A model generated the notes under the pieces. It had not been told where the DNA came from and did not search any database. It worked only from the letters and a program-made list of their open reading frames with translations. The position numbers and the translations under genes were made by a program. This document shows, one piece after another, positions 8,897 to 17,560 of a stretch of DNA of 18,445 bases. Source of the DNA: Cyclostephanos tholiformis (lineage: Eukaryota > Bacillariophyta > Thalassiosirophyceae > Thalassiosirales > Thalassiosiraceae). Numbering within the stretch: position 1 is the stretch's first letter; each line of letters begins with the position of its first letter. The DNA is taken from positions 1 to 18,445 of the forward strand of contig JALLPB010000281.1 of assembly GCA_036939975.1 (NCBI GenBank). The letters are read 5' to 3'.

Positions 8897-9609
8897 TATT
8901 CCGCCCGCCTGACGTCGTCCATGCTCCACCACCTGGCGTCGATGGCATCGTCCGACGCGACGACGACGGGCGGTATCGACATCCCGACGAGCTCGGCGAA
9001 GCACTGGGATATGACGTAGTGATATCCGTGGTGTCCGTCGACATCGTCGCGGTCGTCGTTTTTCTTCGCGATGACGTCGCTGCAAGCGAAGGGACCGCCC
9101 AGGTGCCATCGCAGCTCGTAGTTCGGGATCGACGAAACGGAATACGACGACGACGACGACGACGACGACGACTCGAGTCCCGTCTCCTCGAGCAGCTCCC
9201 GCCTGGCCGCGTCGATCGTATATTCGCCGTGCTCGATCTTACCCCCCGGGAGGGACCACATACCGCGATTCGGTTCCCTCCCCCTGCGCACTAACAGCCA
9301 CAGGGGCGACGAAGACGACGACGACGACGACGACGATGACGACGACGACGAGGGTGGCACGTCCCGCCATCGTACCACCACGGATACCGCGGCGCGCGGG
9401 ATGGGTGGGATCGACGACATCGACGACATCGACGACGACGAGCACGCGCCGCGCGGGGTGAGCGGCAGTCGCAGTCGCGCGGCGGACGACATCGACATCG
9501 ACGATGACGACGACAACATCGTCGATAGGGTGGAGGCCGGGGGGACGACGAGTGCGATTACGATGAAAATGACGATCGGCGTTAGTATAATAATATAACA
9601 AGGGCCCAT
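8821..9609 (-). CDS. Nudix hydrolase with N-terminal signal peptide
   Basis: The 262-aa product contains a full Nudix box at residues 123-145: GKIEHGE then REL-LEE-TGL, matching G-x5-E-x7-REUXEE-x-GU. Nudix enzymes hydrolyse nucleoside diphosphates linked to another group. The fold around the box ([12 protein letters not shown], later [10 protein letters not shown] and [14 protein letters not shown]) resembles the ADP-ribose pyrophosphatase-like group; the substrate is not determined. The ATG at 9609 was chosen over an ATG 24 codons upstream because it has the context ACCACCATGG and is followed at once by a hydrophobic signal ([18 protein letters not shown]). That suggests entry to the secretory route or plastid. 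Ser runs interrupt the domain. The C-terminus is a Gly run encoded by a 34-base homopolymer followed by acidic residues, so its true end is uncertain. Confidence 0.82.
8862..8895. repeat. 34-base poly-C (poly-G on the coding strand)
   Basis: An uninterrupted run of C as printed lies inside the 3' end of the Nudix gene. It encodes glycines. Such a run is prone to sequencing and replication slippage, so the frame after it may be wrong. On the minus strand it could fold as a G-quadruplex. Confidence 0.85.
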
Positions 9610-9915
9610 GGTGGTTTCGACGACAACAACAACATCCTGACGTCGTCGTGTGTCGTATCTCAGTCGGTCGCACTGATGCACCGGTTGTCTTAGTTACGCG
9701 TGGCGACCCCCCAAAACTTTATGATGACCGAGACTTTCGGCTGTCGCTTTCCCTACACCCTCTCTCTCTAGGTAGGTAGGGTACGATACGATAGTCGCCA
9801 TCATTATTTTTTGTTCCCCCCCCCGGCCCGCCCCTCTCTAGTACTCGCCCTACATTATTATTTTTTATCATCGCAATAATATTATAATAACAGAGTCCTA
9901 CGACCAAAAAGACGG
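9610..9915. promoter_or_regulatory. Shared divergent promoter interval
   Basis: These 306 bp separate the starts of the Nudix (-) and VDR (+) genes, so both promoters should lie here. The half near VDR is AT-rich (ATTATTATTTTTTATC, AATATTATAATAA) with CT repeats and TAGGTAGGTAGG near 9770. No classical motif can be assigned with confidence. Confidence 0.45.
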
Positions 9916-10118
9916 ATGTTGACGTCGACTATATCATCGTCCATGACGCTGGCGGTCATCATGTACCTCGCCGCCGACGAGGGACGAATCGCGGCGTCGT
10001 GTTTCGCGGTCGAAAAATTGTCCATGATATCATCATCCACCACGCGCGGTGCGCGGGGGGGGTACGGAACGATGTCATCGTCCCCGATGCGCCTCATGAC
10101 GTCACGGAGGAGGGGGGA

Positions 10119-10156
<38 letters not shown>

Positions 10157-11349
10157 TGGAAGACCGGATGACCGCCGCCCGTCCGTCCCTATCGGCCGCG
10201 ATGGCCGCGGGTCTATCCCTGGGCATGGGATTCGGCCTATTATCATCCATCGCGACGCCCGTACTCGCCGATTACGATTCGCACCGTAATGCCCCCCCGT
10301 CGTCGTCGTCGTCGTCGTATTCGTCGTCGTCGATCAAGTACGACGGATTCGCCGAGTACGCGAGGGAGAACAGGATGGAAAAGTCGGACGTCGGATGCTT
10401 CGTGAACGAATGCGGCGTTCAGACGAGGCGTTTATTCTCGAATCCGCGCGGGATCAGGGGCGTGTCGTGCCTCGGCAGGTGCAAGGGCGAACAATCGTGC
10501 GCGACGCGATGCTTCGCTGAATACGGCTCGTCGGACCTAGACGATTGGCTAAGTTGCGCCATCGAGGAGAACGGTTGCGTCAGGGTGCCGAGGGATGTCG
10601 ATAACGGCGCGGAGGATCGGGGGTACGTCGGCACGATCGTCGATAGGTTCGACCCGAATACGCTCGTCGGGAGATGGTACAAGACCGATGGACTCAATCC
10701 GAATTACGACCTCTTCGATTGTCAGACGAATACGTTCCAATTCGCGAACGACGACGACGACGACGACGCCGACGGGGGGGGAGAGAGGGGAGGGGGGAGG
10801 GAAATGGACGTTGGAATATCCTTTCGCGTGCCCCGTCCCGCGGAGTACGGGGGGGGATACTGGGAAAATCGACTCGAGGAACGCATGGTAGTGGACGCGG
10901 GCACGACGACGACGACGACGGATGTCCCGACCGACAATCCGACCGGTAGGACGATGCACACGTCCGGGAAGATGTACGGATTGAAATTCGCCGAGAATTG
11001 GTACATCCTCGGCGAATCGAACGGCGACGGGAACGTGCCCCCGTATAAGCTCGTCGCGTACAGGGGTCATACGCTCCAGGGGAATTACGAGGGTGCATTC
11101 GTTTACGCGAGGGAGCCCACCCTGCCGATCGGGGCGATTCCGGCGGTGAGGGAGGCGGCGGCGAGGGCGGGATTGGACTTCGAGGAGTTTACGAGGATCG
11201 ATAATACGTGTCCGACATCGACGATGTCGTTGAACGATGCATCCGCGGGGACGGGCACGTCCATCACGGATTGGGTCGATCTCGTTGTTGGGGAGGGGGG
11301 CGTCATTGATTGGGTCATACCGGGATGGCGAGGCGAGTATAAAAAGTAA
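9916..11349 (+). CDS. VDR: Violaxanthin de-epoxidase-related protein
   Basis: This single-exon gene encodes 477 aa. It belongs to the VDE family, lipocalin-fold carotenoid de-epoxidases linked to the xanthophyll cycle; VDR is a branch whose activity is less clear. A Cys-rich domain (eight Cys, C161 to C221, with RGVSCLGRCKGEQSCATRCF) precedes the lipocalin motif GRWYKTDGLNPNYDLFDCQ at 253-270. These strings match the VDR branch as I remember it better than true VDE. The Glu-rich tail of VDE is absent. AASCFAV (26-32) resembles the diatom ASAFAP plastid signal. A second hydrophobic segment ending PVLA (94-118) fits a thylakoid-lumen signal. Twelve Asp residues (68-79) sit in the linker between the two. 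VDR versus VDE-like should be settled by phylogeny. Confidence 0.82.
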
Positions 11350-11656
11350 AGGAACTTCATAACCAAATAAGCATGGGAAGTGTTCAGATGGAAAAATAAC
11401 CAAAGCGGCAGTGCATATGAGGCGCTTAATAATATTATTTGAACTTGCTCAAATTCCATTTTTCGAGTGCAAGGGAGTTTGTTGGTAGATAACAAGGCGA
11501 GACGGAGATTATTTCTGTGTTAATGCATCATTGGATGGATAGCTTAGCGCCCCCTCTGCGACCATCGCAAGTGAAGTTGAGCCTAAGTTTCAACAGGCTA
11601 AGGCCTTATGCGTGATAGAATAGGGGACCCAAACACGTCTGGGCGTAAGCTGTTAG
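11350..11656. other. Intergenic region, nothing recognised
   Basis: The 3' ends of VDR (+) and the CCCH-Smr gene (-) converge here. A short inverted repeat, AGCCT...AGGCT, lies near 11582-11602. No ORF or motif of note is seen. Confidence 0.4.
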
Positions 11657-13610
11657 TTATGCGCGTATTTGAGGCATTAGGGTTGTCGTCTTTCGCACAA
11701 GCAATGCCCCTCCGCTGCTTTTGTTTTTACCACCACTCGTATCCTTCCCAATGCGGAATTCTAACGCTAGCTCGTCTTCGTGCTCTTCGAGGTATCGCTT
11801 GACAGCGTTGAATAACACACCACCACCTTCGCGACGTTGGTGCCCAACTGCCACATGATGACCCGAGCCTGTTATTATCCACACCTCGTCATATTTTTTC
11901 AATGCTGGGACAAGGAAACGGTTCAATACGGGTGCAATCGTTTTGGCCGATTGAAAGTGGACATCAAGGAGTGTAACTTTGCCCCCTGCATTTGGACTAG
12001 AACCGGAATTATTGCCGTTGATATTGTAGTTGTCAAAGCTAAGAGGGATGGAGACGCTGGCGAGGTAAGATTTGTGATGATTATTTACTGCCTTGAATCT
12101 CTCAATGGGATTGGGATACAAATGGAAGCAGTCAGAATTAGCTGTAGTTGGGAGCCATACTTCCTTTGGAATGACGACAGTGCCCCTTTTTTGTTGATTG
12201 CTCGTCGTCGAGCCGTCCTCGGTTGTTGATGTGCTATTATATGCACAACCTGCGTTGGAGCTTATTCCAGTCACATTTTGTTTTTGAATGGGTGCTGGTG
12301 GCTTAGCTGCGATACGAGCCCATCCTAACTTCGTAGAGGTTGGCTCCTTCGCCACCATTAAATGACTAGGTATGGGATCATTTGCATTGAGCATTGCCGC
12401 AAGCTCGGCAGGAGTGGGATCGTTTGCAATTTTTTGTTCCTGCAGCTTTCGATCATAATTTTCTTGTGCATTTTCTCCGTAAAGAACTTCGTAAACTTCT
12501 TCCAAACTCCTTCGTACGCCCTCATCGTCATACCATGGGTCGAGATCTGAGCAAAACCAATGGGGGTATGGCTGGCCTTTTTTCTTCCACTCTTGAAATG
12601 TTTTAGGATCGTCATTTGACTGAAACAGGGTATTGTTTATTGGCTCCCATGATTGCGGAAGCGTGTGTGCATTGATGGATTCTGGCACCCATTGTTGTGA
12701 TGTCGCAGTCAAAGTCGTGCTACTGAATGCTTGCGGATACATTAGACAGTATACATCCCAGGGAGTGCGCTGCATTCCACTTCCAGGATAGTGCCAAATG
12801 TTATATGCAAGACTTTCGTCCATGGTTGGGGGAGAAGGGCAATTCAGTAGCAGCCACTCCTCATAAGTGGGTATTCCCACATTAAGCGCACCATCCAAGT
12901 GAAGTCCCCCCACCGCTTCACAAATTTCCTCAGTGTACTCCGCTTTATCGACTGATTCGACTGCCTCCCAAGGATGCCAGTAGAGACATCCCTCCGTCTG
13001 ACAATCATCACCATAAGAGCAAATCTTCTCCTTATACGTGGCACGGACTGCATCCGCCTCTGCCTGCGACGGATGACGATTTATGCATCGCTGCCCGTAG
13101 GTGCAAAGTCCGGCCAAGAACGGTTTGCATATCTTTGATCGACTAAAATAAATTACGTAAAATGAGCGCGTAACGAATTAGAAGCACTCGATATATGCAA
13201 AAGGACCGCAACAATAATATAGTAGATCGATCACCGCACACAACTTACGGGTCTTCGTGGTAGCTCTCGTAGTGCGCATCGGACGGATCGGGATGGCGGT
13301 AGGCACACCCCTTGCGGGTGCAAGCTATGCCGTACGCGCACTTTGGGACGTGTTGCTTGGTAGCCCCCCCCCCCCCCCTTTTTGAGCCGGTGGGTATAGT
13401 GAGGGGATTCCGGGCACCGCCGCGAATGGTGTTAGTGTAGGCTTGCTTCATGCCTCGCACGGGAAATGGCGTATCGTTTTGGAATAATTCACTCGGATGT
13501 GCTACCGCGCGCGTCGCCGTGAATATTCGGCCGTCATGTTCTTCTGTTATCCCTCTCTCCTGTTGGCTGTCTGAGCGCTGTGTGTTTACGCGCGCTCTTT
13601 TTTTCCTCAA
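11657..13610 (-). CDS. CCCH zinc-finger, Smr-domain protein (2 exons)
   Basis: Exons 13249-13610 and 11657-13142 (read on minus) join in frame to 615 aa. Three CCCH fingers are visible: C91-x5-C-x4-C-x3-H106, C126-x7-C-x5-C-x3-H144 (its first Cys just after the junction) and C162-x5-C-x4-C-x3-H177. Such fingers usually bind RNA. LTATSQQWVP (265-274) resembles a PAM2 motif, the poly(A)-binding-protein docking peptide, with Trp in place of Phe. Residues about 508-606 look like an Smr domain (TLLDVHFQS, ITGSGHH, then AVKRYLEEH and GGALLV). Smr domains act as RNA endonucleases or RNA/DNA binders, but here the usual LDLHG reads LDVHF. A role in mRNA surveillance or decay is inferred. The start ATG at 13610 is the first in the frame. 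Confidence 0.82.
13143..13248 (-). other. GT-AG intron in the CCCH-Smr gene
   Basis: On the minus strand the donor is CC|GTAAGT and the acceptor is TTTATTTTAG|TCG. The 106-bp intron is phase 2 and regenerates Pro (CC+T). Joining creates the unbroken second CCCH finger, which supports the intron independently of the splice signals. It is AT-rich compared with the exons. Confidence 0.88.
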
Positions 13611-13794
13611 CCAATTACCTACCTATTTGTTGTGGGTTGTGTTGTATTCCCCCCCCCCGCCCCCCGCCCTTCCATTACGATGGCAAGGCCACATGAATTA
13701 CTTGGAACTGAGAAACATTGAGATATATCAATAGAACGCAATTGAACTATTACACTGAAAGGGGAACGCAGCCTGCATCTCGGGCAGACGTACC
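13611..13794. promoter_or_regulatory. Short divergent promoter interval
   Basis: Only 184 bp separate the CCCH-Smr start (-) from the silaffin-like start (+). It contains a C-rich stretch near 13650-13670. Promoters of both genes presumably lie here. Confidence 0.45.
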
Positions 13795-14637
13795 ATGATC
13801 TTCGCTTGTAGATTATTCTTCGCCATCTCAATTGTTTCAACGTCCATTGGTGATGGCATTAATATTACCCATGCCGATGCCCAGGCGCTGAGTCGAGGTG
13901 AGCTTGGTAATGTCCGCCGCCGCATCTTGGACTCGAAATCTGCCAAGTCCAAATCGGCGAAATCGGGCAGCAAAGGTAGCAAGAGCTATGCCAAGTCCAA
14001 ATCGGCGAAATCAGGCAACAAGGGTAGCAAGAGCAAAGCCGAGACGAGTAAGTCGGGAAAAAGCAAGTCTACCAAGGCAAAGAGTTCCAAAAGCAAGTCG
14101 GGGAAAGGAAAGAGCAAAGGTGATGAGTCCGCTTACAGTCACGAGAGTCAGGATTCCTTCGACTCGGAATCGTCGAATGGGATCAGCTCCGGTGATACAG
14201 GAACTGAAAACATTGCCTTAGTCACAGAAAACGAAACCATTGTCGTCACAAATGCATCATCAACGGTGATGAGCTCTGTATATTACAATGGCATGAATAT
14301 CGAGGATGATCCTGAAAAAAGTAGTGCCGGCGACATTCCTAGCTCCATTGACTACAGCCATTTCACAGAAGGAATGTTAGAGAGCGCTGACCACGACAAT
14401 GAGCAAGTAGACTCAGATGATAGAATTTTCTACTCGGGCGATAGTTCCTCTCAAGAGGGAATAGCCGCTATCAGCCATCAAAGCTCCGGGGACGACCGAC
14501 CGCCACTTGGCCAAATTTCGACGGAATTAACAAATCTAGAATCTGAGTCGATCGAAACAAAAATAAAACAGGACGGAATGGGAAAATTCAACGATACCGA
14601 GGCGGTCTTAGACCTCACTCGGGAGTCGTTGGAATAG
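13795..14637 (+). CDS. Silaffin-like secreted Lys/Ser-rich protein
   Basis: The 280-aa product starts with a signal peptide (RLFFAISIVSTSIGDG, cleavage probably near residue 28-30). Next comes RRRIL; the RIL at 43-45 matches the RXL processing motif known from silaffins. Residues 47-109 are almost only Lys, Ser, Ala and Gly in SKSAKS / SGSKGSKS units, including many KxxK spacings. In silaffins such lysines carry polyamines and the serines phosphate, and KxxK clusters direct proteins to silica. The remaining half is acidic and Ser-rich, giving a zwitterionic protein. Sequence similarity between silaffins is low, so this is a call by composition and architecture: probably secreted, and probably delivered to the silica deposition vesicle or cell wall. 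Signal peptide and RXL are seen directly; modification and silica binding are inferred. Confidence 0.68.
   Translation: MIFACRLFFAISIVSTSIGDGINITHADAQALSRGELGNVRRRILDSKSAKSKSAKSGSKGSKSYAKSKSAKSGNKGSKSKAETSKSGKSKSTKAKSSKSKSGKGKSKGDESAYSHESQDSFDSESSNGISSGDTGTENIALVTENETIVVTNASSTVMSSVYYNGMNIEDDPEKSSAGDIPSSIDYSHFTEGMLESADHDNEQVDSDDRIFYSGDSSSQEGIAAISHQSSGDDRPPLGQISTELTNLESESIETKIKQDGMGKFNDTEAVLDLTRESLE
13942..14037 (+). repeat. Two 48-bp tandem units coding AKSKSAKS repeats
   Basis: Units 13942-13989 and 13990-14037 are nearly identical (for example GGGCAGCAAA versus AGGCAACAAG) and each encodes 16 residues, AKSKSAKSG(S/N)KGSKS plus Tyr or Lys. This is an internal duplication within the Lys/Ser region. 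Confidence 0.85.
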
Positions 14638-14907
14638 GTTGTCTTCGACTGTGGAAATGGGGTAGTTACTTGTTTATGTGGTACGATCCCGTTTTCCCCC
14701 CTCCCTACACCGCTAGAAAAAATACAGAACTTTAGAAGAGCACTCAGTCAATATTTGAATTGTTATTTGCATACTATATTGTAAAATCGAGGTCGTCGTG
14801 GGAACGGTTACTTGCTATTGCAGTGTCATTGGCGAGTGATGCGAAAGGTTGACAATCAGCTGCCGTTGGATGTCTAGCGTAGACAAACTTTGTGATCGTT
14901 GAAACGT
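14638..14907. other. Intergenic region between convergent genes
   Basis: This non-coding stretch of 270 bp separates the 3' ends of the silaffin-like gene and the small secreted gene. No motif stands out. Confidence 0.4.
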
Positions 14908-15294
14908 TTAAGCCTTTCGCCTAGCTGGAGGGATCGAAAGCGCCCTCCGTTGTACAACACTCGCAAAGTTCACCGCAGCCTCGCGGGCCTGGTCGACGAA
15001 ACGGTGCACCCGCGACTCGACCATATCCACCTCGGCCCCACCGCCCCTCGGATAAGGGGTGAACGCCGTCCTCGTCGTTGAGGCTCGAGGAGGAGGAGGA
15101 GGAGGAGGAGGATTTGTCTCGCTCAGGGCCATGTACAGTCCGAGCTGATGATCGGCCGCCATCATCCCGCGGACGAAGGAGCCCTCAGAAATCAATCGTC
15201 GAGGCTGCGATGGCGACAATTCGGCAGCCACAGAACCGAGCATGCTCAACACCGCTGCCAGTTCTGCGAAGAATAAACACAGTCTAAGAAACAT
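14908..15294 (-). CDS. Small secreted proline-rich protein
   Basis: This 128-aa frame begins with a strong signal peptide (MFLRLCLFFAELAAVLSMLGSVAAE, cleavage likely after VAA). The mature part contains a run of eight prolines (about residues 62-69), RRLIS shortly after the predicted cleavage, and a basic, helical C-terminus (VHRFVDQAREAAVNFASVV, then QRRALS). RRL and RAL fit the RXL processing pattern seen in diatom wall proteins, but such tripeptides are common by chance. I do not recognise a family. The neighbouring silaffin-like gene, also with a signal peptide, makes a cell-surface or wall role worth considering. The proline run corresponds to GGA repeats on the plus strand (about 15087-15112). 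Confidence 0.55.
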   Translation of the reverse strand: MFLRLCLFFAELAAVLSMLGSVAAELSPSQPRRLISEGSFVRGMMAADHQLGLYMALSETNPPPPPPPPRASTTRTAFTPYPRGGGAEVDMVESRVHRFVDQAREAAVNFASVVQRRALSIPPARRKA

Positions 15295-15608
15295 TTTAGA
15301 TTGAATGGGGGGGAACTTTGTCGTCGGATGAGGGATGGAATGAAATATTTTATCAAGACCGATCGGAGTGAACTTTTTAACATAATATGCTCCAAGACTC
15401 CTCCCGCCCCCCGAACGTTTTGTTCGCTATGTGTGTTTGTTGATACTGATCTCTCTCCAACTTGTCGTTCACACGCGGCAGCTGTTTAGACTCCGACTTT
15501 AGTTGGCAGACAGACAGGTTTTCCCAGAAATTTTACCTTCTCCCAAAAATGCTGGAATGGCTCCCCCACATCGGAATTCGGACAGTAACTGGGGCATTGA
15601 AGGGGAAA
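15295..15608. other. Upstream region of the small secreted gene
   Basis: This interval lies between the secreted-protein ATG and the left end of the second pogo-like element. It holds a CAGACAGACAGG run near 15510. The minus-strand promoter is expected here; no clear element is visible. Confidence 0.35.
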
Positions 15609-15836
15609 TACCGTACCCACCGGGGTTTAAGGGACAGCTAATGTTTAAGGGTGCGACACGAAAAAACTAATATCTAATAGTTCTGCGTATGGTACAAAAA
15701 AAAATGGCTTTGTACTGGGATAGCGTAGGAATTGAAATTTGGGACCCTCTATTTTTGGCGCAGCTAAAAATTGGCGCACATCTCTCACCTCCACCTTCCT
15801 CCCACTTACGAACCCACCTCATAACTTCCACTCACG

Positions 15837-16139
15837 ATGGGTCATGTCGTCCAGCCTAGAGGCCAGAGTGGAAAGATCTGTGTCTGCTACACCGTGCACA
15901 GGAAGTATAGCCTCCTGGCTACTGCACAGCGTTTGCGTCGGGGCGGGATGTCGCTCAGGTCCGTCGCATGCGAGCTTTGCATGGGATCGTTGAATCTTTC
16001 GAGGTGGGAGCAGGAGAAGGTTGGGGAAATGGATCCCAAGGACAAGCTCTTTAAGAGCAAGAAGATGGAGGGGGCAATCATCTGCAATGCTTGGAAAAAA
16101 ATGGACTATGAATGGTTTGTGGATGTGAAGGAGAAATAA
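15837..16139 (+). CDS. Truncated pogo-type transposase, HTH part
   Basis: This 100-aa frame lies inside the pogo-like element. Residues about 20-60 (VHRKYSLLATAQRLRR, then GGMSLRSVACELCMGSLNLSRWEQE) read like a psq/CENP-B type helix-turn-helix: a basic start, a first helix, GMSLR, then a recognition helix ending in SRW. In full pogo transposases such a domain binds the terminal repeats and is followed by a DDE domain of several hundred residues. Here the frame ends at TAA (16137-16139) and AT-rich DNA follows, so the catalytic part is missing. It could be a decayed remnant or a small DNA-binding protein that competes for the element ends. The ATG at 15837 begins the frame just before the basic region. 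Confidence 0.55.
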   Translation: MGHVVQPRGQSGKICVCYTVHRKYSLLATAQRLRRGGMSLRSVACELCMGSLNLSRWEQEKVGEMDPKDKLFKSKKMEGAIICNAWKKMDYEWFVDVKEK

Positions 16140-16226
16140 AATTAATCTATTACTAATTTATTTGTTTTTACTATGCACATTTCATTACATCACAATAAAT
16201 AGTATGCATTAAATCTGCGTTTATTC

Positions 16227-16846
16227 CTATTCATTGCAATGGTGCGATGGCCATGCAATGATGCCCGTGAGACAGCACCCACTGTTCTTGTGGAACAGGT
16301 GGCACTCGGCGGTGTCCCAGGCGTTTGCATCGCCCAAGAAAACGTGGGTGCACTGCGCCACCGCGCCGTTGTCCATTTCCGGGTGCTTCACAAAGTGCCA
16401 AGACAATAAACCAATGTGTCAGCAATTGATGCCATCATTGATCCAGATGGCAGCGATTGCCATCTCCTCCCTCCCCTCCACCAAAATCTTCACCTTCCGG
16501 AGGTGCACAACAACATCCTCTGCCATCACCTCCCCGCGGTTGGGGCGCTCCTCACAGGAGCACCCCTGGTCACTGTGCTCTGTCCTGACGATCTCAACAA
16601 TGATGCCAGATGGATGGCACAGCTCCTTGGCAATCGTGACATCAGGGGGAGGAGGCTTCTTTTTGCCTCTGCTGCCTATCTTGACAGCTTGCTGGGCCAC
16701 ACCACGGCAATGGCATCTGGAACAGGCAACGCCGGGCGCTTCCCAAGAGCAACAACACCGCACATTGTGCACACCATCACAGCCCACTTGTTTTCGGCAA
16801 AGGTGCAGGTGCTGCACCTCCAGAGGCTGGGCGAGGAGGAGGCCAT
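16227..16846 (-). pseudogene. RanBP2 zinc finger plus HIRAN-like gene, broken
   Basis: Starting at an ATG (16846), residues 9-29 form a RanBP2-type zinc finger: W9-x-C11-x2-C14-x4-N19-x6-C26-x2-C29. Coding signal then shifts frame near 16690-16730 (stop TAG in the first frame). It continues as PPPPDVTIAKELCHPSGI, VVHLRKVKILVEGREEMAIA and WINDGINC, hits an in-frame TGA at 16419-16421, and carries on as HIGLLSWHFVKH to NSGCCLTGIIAWP, ending at TAG 16227-16229. The run of L-x-V then AIA-x-W, DG-x-C and H-I-G-L-L-S-W-H resembles a HIRAN domain (viGylpr..a), which binds DNA 3' ends in Rad5/HLTF proteins. RanBP2 fingers bind RNA or ubiquitin. HIRAN is by pattern only. It lies tail to tail with the HTH ORF. 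Confidence 0.5.
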
Positions 16847-17127
16847 TGCAAGAGGGTTGTTTGTGCTGCAGTGTGCACTTGGTATTTTTTTGCGCTCACT
16901 CACACAGGTGCACCTTAAAAGGTGCAAACCCTGGCATATTGGGGATAGCTAGAAAGCTCTAATCAAGGCAAGCTCATTTAGCCAGACTAATTAAGGCAAT
17001 TGTGTAGAATTAGACAAGATATTGATAAAAATAGCTCAGTTGTGATTATAGTGAGGGTGCTAATTATCTAAGATTTCCTGTCTGTCCCTTAATCCCCGGT
17101 GTCCCTTAAACCCTGGTGGGTATGGTA

Positions 17128-17560
17128 TTATATATTTTGGACCACCCCCAAATTCAGGGCAAAGGGTTGGTAGGCAACCAACTTTTTTGTTCTTGCAAGG
17201 ACAAGTTTATAGAGTGAACTACTAGTATTTGCAATCATAAAATATGTCATGACACCACTACACTGAAAGTTGGCCCTGAATATGCCTCAATAAGAAGGTT
17301 GGATTAATAAGTGACTTTCCTTACCAGCTTAACAGCTATGATAACATATCTGTGACCACTTTTTTTCAGGCTTCGTAAAAAATTAATATATTCGCCATTT
17401 TTTTCCGCTCAAAAATCTGAATACATCAAAAAATACCTGATCTCGTCAGCTACAATGCTCTCAATCTACTTTTCCATGAAGCTTGTCACATCGAGGAGCT
17501 GAGTAGAGAGACCATTTTATGTTGAGAAAAACTGCATAATGTACCGGTATTCACCCTTTG
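17128..17560. other. AT-rich spacer with short inverted repeats
   Basis: No gene is seen. Small inverted repeats are present: GTTGGT...ACCAAC near 17175-17191, and ATTCAGGGC (about 17152) versus GCCCTGAAT (about 17273). They could be part of an old MITE, but no target duplication was found. Confidence 0.35.

Larger units (their letters stand above)
15611..17125. mobile_element. pogo-like DNA transposon, 1515 bp
   Basis: The 26-bp terminal inverted repeats at 15611-15636 (CCGTACCCACCGGGGTTTAA then GGGACA) and 17100-17125 match at 24 of 26 positions. They are flanked by TA at 15609-15610 and 17126-17127, the Tc1/mariner-pogo target duplication. A further TTAAGGGACAG-like copy lies just inside the right repeat. 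The element holds a plus-strand ORF with a helix-turn-helix of the pogo/CENP-B kind but no DDE catalytic domain, and a minus-strand broken gene with a RanBP2 zinc finger. It would need a transposase supplied by another copy. Confidence 0.75.

Noticed and set aside
8756..9598. Several open frames opposite or within the Nudix gene
   Set aside because: They are shadows created by GAC/GTC and poly-C repeats; only the minus-strand frame has an intact Nudix box and a good start context.
10549..11403. 284-codon minus-strand frame opposite VDR
   Set aside because: It is an Arg-rich shadow of the VDR coding strand without any domain.
16234..16962. 242-codon plus-strand frame
   Set aside because: It lies opposite the RanBP2/HIRAN-like gene, whose minus-strand frames have the recognisable zinc finger; the plus product has no motif.
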